This document shows, in pieces, positions 56,590 through 64,000 of a stretch of 64,000 nucleotides of DNA. The notes under the pieces are model-generated. The model had not been told where the DNA came from, did not search any database, and saw only the letters and a program-made list of their open reading frames with translations. The first letter of the stretch is position 1; each line of letters opens with the position of its first letter. The stretch is from Micrasema longulum (taxonomy: Eukaryota > Arthropoda > Insecta > Trichoptera > Brachycentridae). The stretch covers positions 51,789 to 115,788 of the forward strand of contig JAGVSM010001239.1 in NCBI GenBank assembly GCA_022494885.1. Reading direction: 5' to 3'. The translations under genes and the position numbers were made by a program.

Positions 56590-56965
56590 ATTTATCCAGA
56601 TGAACTAGCTGACAGGCGTCTCACGCTTAGATCAGCTACGTCTACGGCGAGAGGAAAAGTTATTATACCTCTACGCAAACAGCGCACTAAATTTAGTGAA
56701 CGCGCATTTGCGGTCGCAGGTCCTATGGCATGGAATGCTCTCCAGGTGTTAGGAGAATTGCGGAAAGCTGAAGATGTTTCAAAACTAAAACCCAGTTCTA
56801 AATCATTTGAATAAATCCGTAGCACGTGACAACAAAATAAATTGTTCTAATTAAATTACAAATTTAAAAGCTTTAATTAAATTAATTTAACAATAGAATC
56901 GCCATGTAAAGCGCCCTTGACGTATTTTATTACGAAAATGGCGCTATATAAGTTATCCATAATAA
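56590..56965 (+). mobile_element. family A, C-terminal fragment with tail
   Basis: Encodes DELADRRLTLRSATSTARGK and SERAFAVAGPMAWNAL, then an altered segment, UTR, and the L2-like tail at 56905-56960 with (ATA)n. Confidence 0.8.
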
Positions 56966-57369
56966 TAATAATAATAATTTAATTGAGTAATACTCAAAAC
57001 CCCTTTGTCCGAAAGTGGTATTAATTTGTATTTGTTTAAGTTATCTTTAGTACTAAGCTGCTCGTATAAGCCATCTTGACATTTAAGTTAATAAATAAAT
57101 TCATTATTGAAGATTTTTTTTATCATTCTTCCGAAACGAGTTTTTTGTCTATGTTTTGGGTCCAGTCTGCGTCGAGAAAATATCCTTAACGGCCCTATTG
57201 TCGAATGACATTAATATTTGTCCCAAAACCATAATTCACCCAAGGCCTTGTGTCAACCCTTTGTATGAAACACCCATTTTTTTATTTGCCGTAAAAATAC
57301 TAATTTAACGACCGTAGACAGAAATTTCTTCTACTATTTTAAACGAAAATACTTCACTAAATGTCATTG
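56966..57369. other. unassigned stretch
   Basis: Nothing recognised. Confidence 0.4.
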
Positions 57370-57640
57370 AATATTTGTAAATAACTACTCACCGACTTTT
57401 CGATGTCTACCGGTTTCGAGACGTACCCATCTCTTCGCCAGGGCACCAATTATAACCAACATGCAAAACCCACTATACACCTTTACCATATGTAGTTTCA
57501 CAAAAATATAAAACGAACACGACATGCATTTTAATAAGCAATCCTTACATGCATTGATTATGTTATGAAAATATTTTATGTTGTGAGATAAATAGTTGAA
57601 AAACGAGGGAGAAGATGAGGGGAGGGGTGGGAGATTAATA
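57370..57640 (-). mobile_element. Penelope-like fragment with hammerhead-like core
   Basis: On minus: CTGGCGA (57435-57441), an AGA/TCT stem, GAAAC (57413-57417) and GTA (57408-57410). It shares about 200 bp of diverged sequence with the fragment at 62475. Confidence 0.5.
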
Positions 57641-57689
57641 GATATAGCGTGACCATTATAATAACGTCGTATAACGGGCTATATTGAAA

Positions 57690-58350
57690 GGTTGAGGAAG
57701 TATGTTTACTAGGGACGGAAAGGCCGAGAAAGATATTGAAAGGAGGGTGAGTGCCGGGAACAGGGTGAACGGTGCACTAAAATCTACTTTGGCAAACAAA
57801 CGTTTATCGCAGGAGGCTAAACTAGCAGTTCACAACGGAGTTCTAGTTCCAACTCTAATGTATGGGAGCGAAGTATGGAATTGGAAAAAAAATGATGAAA
57901 GTAGGTTGAATGCTGTCGAAATGCGATCCCTCAGGCGAATGTGTGGTAAAACGATGTATGATAGGTGCACAAATGTCGAGATCCGTGAAGTGTGTAAGGC
58001 TGAGACACGCATTATTGACAGAATCAAGAAAGGGGTGCTTGCTGCGTTGGTTTGGACATGTAGAGCGAATGGACAGCGAAAGAACGGCTAAAAGGATCTA
58101 CGATGCAAATGTTGATGGATGCAGAAAACGAGGAAGACCGAGAAAGACATGCCACGATCAAGTCCATCAAATACTTGAAGATGGACATGTCAAAAGTAGG
58201 AATAATCGGCGTGCGTGCATGAGAAGATGTATGAATGTAGAGGAAGCGAGGTCTGTATGCCAAGATAGAGTGTTATGGCGTTCTATCTTCTCTGCCTACC
58301 CCTACGGGGAGACGGCGTGATGGTTTGTTGTTGTTGTTGTTGTTGAAACG
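57690..58350 (+). mobile_element. family C, long 3' copy with (GTT)n tail
   Basis: Two overlapping frames give FTRDGKAEKDIERRVSAGNR, HNGVLVPTLMYGSEVWNWKK, RMCGKTMYDRCTNVEIREVC, then (after +1) LRWFGHVERMDSERTAKRIY, GRPRKTCHDQVHQILEDGH and WRSIFSAYPYGETA. One frameshift near 58040. Confidence 0.88.
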
Positions 58351-58479
58351 TTGTTTGACTATTCAGGAACCTTCTTTTTTAAAGCTTTCCTAATCCAAAA
58401 TATTTCCATATTATAATATTTACTTATAACCGTTTATTATTTGTATTTAAGATTTTAACTCCTGTATTTTTATTAAACT

Positions 58480-58700
58480 GTGGGAGTGAAATGATGTTTA
58501 AGAAAAACTTAAAACCCACTTGTTCTCTAAATCATTTGAATAAATCCTTAGCATGTGATGACAAAGTACATTGTTTTCCTTAAATTACAAATTTAAAAAA
58601 GTTAAAATTAAATTTATTTCCTTATATAATCACTTTGTAAAGCGCGCTATTACGAAAATGGCGCTACATAAGTTATTCATAATAATAATAATAATGTTAT
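58480..58700 (+). mobile_element. family A 3' UTR fragment
   Basis: GTGGGAGTGAAATGATGTTT, AAAACCCACTTGTTCTC and a deleted tail (AAGCGCGCTATTACG) with (AATA)n. Confidence 0.7.
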
Positions 58701-58859
58701 GATTAAAAATAATTAAGGGATTTACGAATTCGTAGAAATTGTTATTGTGAAGACAACTCCACAAAGTTTCACGACAAAATGAATGCTTTAAATATTAATA
58801 AGATCTTCATCTCTGTTGTTCTATTGTATTCTTGAATACACCTCCGTAATATGGTCTCC

Positions 58860-59690
58860 TAATTTATTTATTTTATTTTATTTATTTATTTATTTAAACG
58901 CCTCGTAGGCTTTTACATGTTTTACATATATTTATATATAAAGAACAGACATATTTTACACAAAAGTAGCAAAAAATTTAAATGAAGTAATAAGAAAAAG
59001 AAATTAAAAATATATAAAACTAATCTTACATATAGTACATATATGTATACATATATTCCAGTAGAGAGAACAGAAGTTCATTTTTTCCTATCGGTTATAC
59101 TCGTAATAAAAGAATCTTAAAATTAGAAGAATGTAGGAAAATAATAATCAAGAATACAGATATAAGTTAACAAAAGGTATACAATATAAAAAAACATGGT
59201 ATTATTTAAGAATTTGAATTTGGAGATAATAAATTGATACACTGCCTTTTAAAATTCAAAAGTTTTGTATTAAATATTTCTATATCATTTGCGTATTCGT
59301 TTGCAAACACATGAATTCTCCTCATAGGCGAGTGTGCACTGTAATTAGTTGTAGATACATTTATATAAAAGAGTTTATTAAATCGAGTAATCCGGCCGGG
59401 CACTCGCAAGTTAATTAGTTTTAACAGTTCGGAACAGCCAAATATTGAATTAAATATTTTAAACAAAAATAACAAATCATTTAATTGTCTTCTAGTTTCT
59501 AATGTGTGTAAATTTAAATAGTTATTTAAGTATGTATAATTAATATGTTTAACTGAAATACCTAATTTAAAATTAACGAAACGTAAAAATTTATGTTGAA
59601 TTCTTTCGATATTATTTACATGCACTTTATAATATGGTGACCATTTATATGGATTATATAATATAACTCTGTTATCAGAGTTATATTCAA
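58860..59690 (-). mobile_element. non-LTR family G, C-terminus and 3' tail
   Basis: The 139-codon minus frame (59206-59625) encodes NNIERIQHKFLRFVNFKLGI, FKIFNSIFGCSELLKLINLR and NYSAHSPMRRIHVFANEY. The 3' UTR ends in (TAAA)n near 58865. Confidence 0.82.
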
Positions 59691-59699
59691 GTTGGCTAC

Positions 59700-60010
59700 G
59701 ATGCCTGTCTAATGTATTAACTTGTCTTTGCTTTTCTCGGTCGTATTCCTTCTATTATTTATTTAAGTATTATAATTATTTTTTGTTATCTGATTTGTAT
59801 AAATTGGACATTGTCCGTAAATTTGTTAAATAAAATAAAACAAATATCTTATTTTATTTTATTATTTTATTTTATTTGGGAAATCAACAGTTCTACATAC
59901 ATATTTATAGTAAACAAACAGATATAGTGTATAAACTCAAAACTAATAACGGATTTCCACAAAGTATACAAAGTTAGTAAAGAAAATATATTACACATTA
60001 AAATGTTGTT
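59700..60010. mobile_element. two retroelement 3' tails facing each other
   Basis: 59765-59835 plus-strand tail (GGACATTGTCCGTAAATTTG then TAAAATAAAA). 59845-60010 minus-strand tail matching 10140-10290. Confidence 0.6.
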
Positions 60011-60316
60011 TTCATGTACTCGTAAATATTTTTCAATAATCAAAGATTTTTAAAATATTTTTTTTAAGAATATTAAGTTACTGCAAATTGGGCGGGATTA
60101 GGACAAGAATGCTTGAATATAGGATAAGGAGGGGAAGGAAGATGTACATTTTTATTATTATAATGTCTACTAAGTTACATAATGTATTTTTAACGTAAAT
60201 TTTAAATCTGACAGAGTGATGTTTGTGTAATCTATATCTTTAAATTTTGTATTGTTCACTGAAAAAGTCCTACGAAAAAAAGCTTTTTTAACATATGTTA
60301 ATAGTTTAAATTAATA
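60011..60316. other. AT-rich intron sequence upstream of the opa exon
   Basis: No repeat or coding signal is recognised here. It is the proximal end of the opa intron, running from the last retrotransposon tail to the splice acceptor. Confidence 0.5.
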
Positions 60317-60336
60317 TTTTTTTTCCTTTTCCTCAG
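60317..60336 (+). promoter_or_regulatory. opa splice acceptor (polypyrimidine tract and AG)
   Basis: A T/C-rich run (TTTTTTTTCCTTTTCCTCAG) ends in AG at 60335-60336, directly before the GEKP-coding sequence. The reading frame is open and finger-like only downstream of it, which fixes the exon start. The intron is phase 1. Confidence 0.9.
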
Positions 60337-61088
60337 GCGAAAAACCCTTCAAATGCGAGTTCGAAGGCTGCGACCGGAGGTTCGCCAACTCCTCCGACCG
60401 GAAGAAGCACTCGCACGTGCACACGTCCGACAAGCCGTACAACTGCCGGATATCCGGCTGCGACAAGTCCTACACGCACCCGTCCAGCCTGCGCAAGCAC
60501 ATGAAGGTCCACGGGCCCGGCCACGGCGACGACCGGTCGACGCACGGCTACGACAGCGAGGGGGAAGACTCCAACTCCTCGGAGAGCATCAGCATCACCA
60601 ACGGGCCGGCCAGCCCTCTGACGTCGCCGAACCACAACCAAATGAAGACCGGGAACCCGACGATAACGAACCTGACGGCCATGCACGAACAGGACAACTC
60701 AATAACGACGAAGTTAGAAAGCCTGAACAACAAATATTTCAACGACTCGAAGGTTTCTTCGACGAACATGTTGATGAACGGCTATGACAACGGCAACGCG
60801 AAGCTCGGAATCTCTTCTCATCATCCTCTGCATCCGCAAGCTCCCGGTCACCATCTCCAAGGGGGGCATTTGAATCATCTGAATCATCCGATGAACCCCC
60901 ATCATCAGATGTCTACGAATCTCTCCGAATGGTACGTCTGTCAGTCCGCGAGCGCCGGCGGTCTCCAAACCCCGCCATCCCAGGATCATTCTCCGGCGCC
61001 TCATCCCCTGAATCATCACCACTTCGCGAATCATCATCACCACCTGATGCACCATCATCATCACGGAGGAGCGGCCACGGCCTACTGA
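60337..61088 (+). CDS. opa: odd-paired (Zic family transcription factor), last coding exon
   Basis: Nuclear C2H2 zinc-finger transcription factor of the Zic/odd-paired family, a pair-rule and later patterning regulator in insects. The exon opens after an AG acceptor in phase 1: the split first codon completes the Gly of a GEKPFKC linker. Numbering the following Glu as residue 1, finger 4 has Cys6, Cys11, His24, His28 and finger 5 has Cys36, Cys41, His54, His58, both C-X4-C-X12-H-X3-H as in Zic proteins. A Ser/Asn/Thr-rich stretch follows, then the conserved Zic motif NLSEWYVCQ at about residues 194-202, then a His-rich tail ending in GGAATAY and TGA at 61086-61088. The exon gives 249 residues plus the split codon; fingers 1-3 and the N-terminus are not in the window. 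The finger-coding part is GC-rich and contrasts with the AT-rich surroundings. Identity is very likely; a Zic paralogue is the only alternative. Confidence 0.96.
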
Positions 61089-61325
61089 CTTCAGTGATCT
61101 TAGGGACTGTAATTAATTTGTGATTTTTCAATTGAAGTTGCCTTCTACCAGATAGTGAAAATTGTAAAAAAATGTGTTGTGTTAAAAAATCATCGAAAAC
61201 AGGTATTTTGATAAATTTCTTTTGTAAGATGTGTTGTTTCCCGTTTTAAAACACATTGAAATCGAGGGTTAGACACGAAAACAGCGAATCCACTTTTTTA
61301 AATAAAAAAATAAAATTAGCATTGC
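61089..61325 (+). other. opa 3' untranslated region, with possible polyadenylation signals
   Basis: AT-rich sequence directly after the opa stop. AATAAA hexamers occur at 61301-61306 and 61309-61314, just before the first transposon fragment at about 61330. They are candidate polyadenylation signals only; AT-rich DNA yields such hexamers by chance and the true 3' end could lie further on. Confidence 0.4.
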
Positions 61326-61329
61326 AACA

Positions 61330-61512
61330 AAGATGAAGAACTTATGTGTGGAAGTGAAACATGGAACTAACAGAGGAAGGATGAAAGCAGAGTGCATAAG
61401 GTTGAAATGCGATCTTTTAGACGAATGTTTGCGGAAACCAATGTATGACGAGGTTACGAATGATGAAATCGGGCCAAGATGCAAATCTGAGACAGGAATA
61501 ATTCATAACTAT
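61330..61512 (+). mobile_element. diverged family C fragment
   Basis: Encodes KCDLLDECLRKPMYDEVTND-type sequence corresponding to MRSLRRMCGKTMYDRVTNDE. It lies in or just past the opa 3' UTR. Confidence 0.6.
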
Positions 61513-61799
61513 AGTCCTTAAAATATAGCTTGATTAGAATGACAGCTGTCAAACTTATTTCATTAGTTGTGGGAAATTACTGATTACTGATCGAATCGAT
61601 TTTATCAGTTATTTCATGCAATCATAAAACTCTGTTTCCGAAAATTGGCATAAAAAACGAAAAAACAAGCCTATTGTGTTTAACATAATTGTTCACCGAA
61701 AATGAGAAATTTATACTTTTTTCATGAACACCGTCAAACGAATAATTTTTTTATTCGATCAATTTACATTGATCAATTTGTCCCATCTCGATATTGCCA
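61513..61799. other. unassigned AT-rich stretch
   Basis: Nothing recognised. Confidence 0.4.
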
Positions 61800-62095
61800 T
61801 GTTTTTCTCGGCCTATCCATCAACATTCGCATAGTAGATCCTTTTAGCCGTTCTTTCGCTGTCCATTCGCTCTACATGTCCAAACGAACGCAGCACCCCT
61901 TTCTTGATTCTGTCGATAATGCGTGTCTCAGCCTTGCACAGTTCACGGATCTCGACATTTGTGCACCTATCATACATAGTTTTACCACACATTCGCCTGA
62001 GGGATCGCATTTCGACAGCATTTGACCTACTTTCATCATCATTTTTCCAATTCCATACTTCGCTCCCATACATTATAGTTGCGTTCACATTTCTT
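61800..62095 (-). mobile_element. family C fragment
   Basis: The 91-codon minus frame encodes MYGSEVWNWKNDDESRSNAV, RMCGKTMYDRCTNVEIRELC and HVERMDSERTAKRIYYANVD. Confidence 0.82.
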
Positions 62096-62129
62096 TCATT
62101 TTCTATCAGTTAATTTTGTGACCGTTCTA

Positions 62130-62298
62130 TAGTATGTTAAGTGACCACCTTAACTAGCCAATGACGGGGCATAAGCCCTGTAAATGCCTAGACTTCCTCA
62201 TTTCTCACTCTAAAATGACAACCATCTCTGTTATAGTATGTTAATCTGAATAACTCCCTGGGGGGTGTAATCCACCCTTTGTCTAATTTTGTAAATAT
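62130..62298 (-). mobile_element. R element fragment
   Basis: ACTAGCCAATGACGGGGCAT, TCTCTGTTATAGTATGTTAA and AACTCCCTGGGGGGTG. Confidence 0.65.
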
Positions 62299-62330
62299 AC
62301 AATTTCGTTTAAATTTTTTTTTATATAGAC

Positions 62331-63031
62331 GATGAGAAAGTTCAGTGCTACGGGAAATTCTATGTAAAAAATGTTATGTATGGCTAAGTTTCTCAAAAAT
62401 GCATAAAAAAATTTATAAAGATGGTTTTATTAAAAACGAACTACTTTGGACTACGTCACAAGTTCTTTTAAACTAATGTTGGTAAATATTAGTAAAAACC
62501 CACTTACCAATTTTTTTAGTCTACCCGCTTCGAGACTTATTCATCTCTTCGTCAGGACACTCACTTCACCAACATGCAAATACTAAAATCGACCTCCACC
62601 TTCACCGTAATATATATATAGTATTTCAGAAAATACATAAATCACGTGCAGATTTATAAAGATGCGAACACCGCCATATCTAAACATGCACTAAGCTTCA
62701 TTAAAAAATATTTAATCTTATGTTGAAGAATTGGTAGGTTACCCGATTGGTTAATTTTTAATTCAAAAAGAGGAAGAAAAAGAGAATAAAAGAGTTGTTA
62801 TGAGTTGTGATAGATTTCCGGTATCCGGTAGCCATTTTTCTCAACGTTTAGTGTATTTTTACGCTCCGGGGCTCTACTTTTAAATGTCAACAGAACTCAT
62901 CGATGAGACTTATGACGACACGGGGGGAATAATTTCAAAAATTCAAAAATAATAGCAGTGATATTTTTTTTTAAATTTTGGCTTAGTTTAACTATTAAAA
63001 CAAAAACAAAAAAACACTAAACTTCCTCATT
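62331..63031 (+). mobile_element. MITE-2 copy with Penelope-like insert
   Basis: Ends GATGAGAAAGTTCAGTGC and CACTAAACTTCCTCATT. The interior matches 13821-14227 except for about 280 bp of inserted sequence at about 62475-62750. Confidence 0.65.
62475..62750 (-). mobile_element. Penelope-like fragment with hammerhead-like core
   Basis: On minus: CTGACGA (62549-62555), AGA/TCT stem, GAAGC (62527-62531) and GTA (62522-62524). Related to 57370-57640. Confidence 0.5.
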
Positions 63032-63159
63032 AAAAATAAATCTGTGAACTTTTCATTGTAATACGGGCTCTCATTTCGTTTACAAAAAAGATACGAAGTG
63101 TTTTAAAATAAACATTCGATTGCGGATTGTGACACGCTGTTTTGATGTCTGACCCAAGT

Positions 63160-63312
63160 GCTTGGCCATAGTGGCGTGCGTATGCGCCGCGGCGCGGGCG
63201 CAGTGAACTCAAAAGTTATTATGAACAAGTGTAGTGCCCATGGTGAGCGCGCGCGCTCCACGTTACGCGCCCGCGCCGCGCCCCAAACGCTCGCCACCGT
63301 GGCCAAATACTA
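63160..63312. repeat. GC-rich imperfect inverted repeat
   Basis: CTTGGCCATAGTGGCGTGCG and GCGCCGCGGCGCGGGCGC on the left pair with GCGCCCGCGCCGCGCCCC and CTCGCCACCGTGGCCAAA on the right. Confidence 0.7.
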
Positions 63313-64000
63313 AGTTTTTAGTTGTTTAAAAGGCAATTGTTTTAATTATGCTGTTAAAAATGTCGCTCATTCCTTAGAAACAAAGTACGCAAACTCCACA
63401 TTCGAATATTTTTTCCATTTTAAGAATACTGTTGGAACATAAATTTCATGGATTAAAAAAAAGTTTTAATGAAATACGTCACCTTTTTGGTAAATCACCA
63501 TACACCTTGTTTTGATTTATTTATACAAATTTCAAATTCATCTGGAGTTGGCGTATTTTTTTACGTAAAAGGACCATATTATATTTTCTCAAAATAAAAA
63601 ATGCCAAAGCGTAGGAAATTCTAGAATACAATTATTCATATTACTTACTATATATTGTATTCAATGTTTTGTAGTTGTTTTATGTATACCTAATTTTAGT
63701 TAGTTTTTTTATTAAAAAATTTAAATGAAAATGAAAAAAATCTGTTAACAAATATCTTAACATAAAAAATACGCATGTTAACTTCTAGTTTTTTTTTTTT
63801 TAAATTTACATTTGTGAAAAAATTCATTTGAAGAAGAGAAGAGAAGAGGTGATTTTGAAAATCAAGCGAACTTATTTCAAAGCAAAAATTTCAGCGGTGA
63901 CGCCGTCACGCTGTCACTATTAGTGATGGATCAAAACTGAATGTCGGCTTCTGTTCTAGTTTCGACCAAAACCGGAACTTATTTAAATAAGTTGAAGTCA
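63313..64000. other. AT-rich stretch to window end
   Basis: Nothing recognised. Confidence 0.45.

Noticed and set aside
60333..61131. Open frames antisense to or out of frame with opa
   Set aside because: They are shadows of the GC-rich opa exon; only the Zic frame has domain structure.
1..64000. CRISPR array, bacterial operon or viral gene set
   Set aside because: No regular spacer-repeat array or operon structure was seen; the DNA is eukaryotic with introns, SINEs and LINEs.

Overview
The window is AT-rich eukaryotic DNA from an insect, probably a large-genome one. A lepidopteran is plausible from the repeat content, but I cannot prove it. The sequence holds one recognisable host gene segment: the last coding exon of odd-paired (opa), the arthropod Zic zinc-finger gene, at 60337-61088 on the plus strand. 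It has a clear splice acceptor, Zic zinc fingers 4 and 5, the conserved Zic motif NLSEWYVCQ and a His-rich C-terminus. No earlier opa exon is visible upstream, so roughly the first 60.3 kb is either one very long opa intron or mostly so.

The rest is a dense, layered deposit of old and young transposable elements, almost all truncated. (1) L2-like non-LTR retrotransposons, family A (about nine copies, one with an open 249-codon frame at 4899-5648) and family B (two copies). Both end in a hairpin-type 3' tail (core GCGCCCTTGAGGT ... GGCGCTATATAA). (2) Family C non-LTR elements (about twenty pieces; FGHVERM and GRPRKTW motifs; trinucleotide 3' tails). (3) Several other non-LTR families (D, E, F, G, J), seen only as C-terminal fragments. 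(4) At least four tRNA-headed SINE families; SINE1 and SINE2 are the commonest. (5) Arrays of about 110-bp hairpin modules (M1-M4) that end in the same L2-like tail. (6) MITE-like elements with terminal inverted repeats (MITE-1, MITE-2, a long-TIR family R and TACAGGGT-type elements). (7) Small Penelope-like pieces carrying hammerhead-ribozyme-like cores. A 1.1-kb GAT-rich tandem tract lies at 35.8-36.9 kb.

Layout: 1-9 kb nested SINE1/MITE-1, R elements, family J, and family A inserted in family C; 9-17 kb families C, B, D, MITE-2 and a split family A copy; 17-24 kb families J and G, R elements, SINE2 and M arrays; 24-35 kb M arrays, a Penelope-like inverted repeat, family C and two MITE-1 copies; 35-45 kb the GAT tract, sparse AT-rich DNA, one family A copy and a hammerhead-like insertion; 45-60 kb families C and A, SINE1, R elements; 60-61 kb the opa exon; 61-64 kb family C pieces, MITE-2 with a Penelope-like insert, and a GC-rich inverted repeat.

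The most interesting signals are the hammerhead-like motifs in five Penelope-like fragments (two bounded by 12-13 bp target duplications), the multi-hairpin M arrays sharing the L2-like tail, several exactly resolvable nested insertions, and the apparent length of the opa intron. Element boundaries are by eye and usually good to about 5-20 bp.
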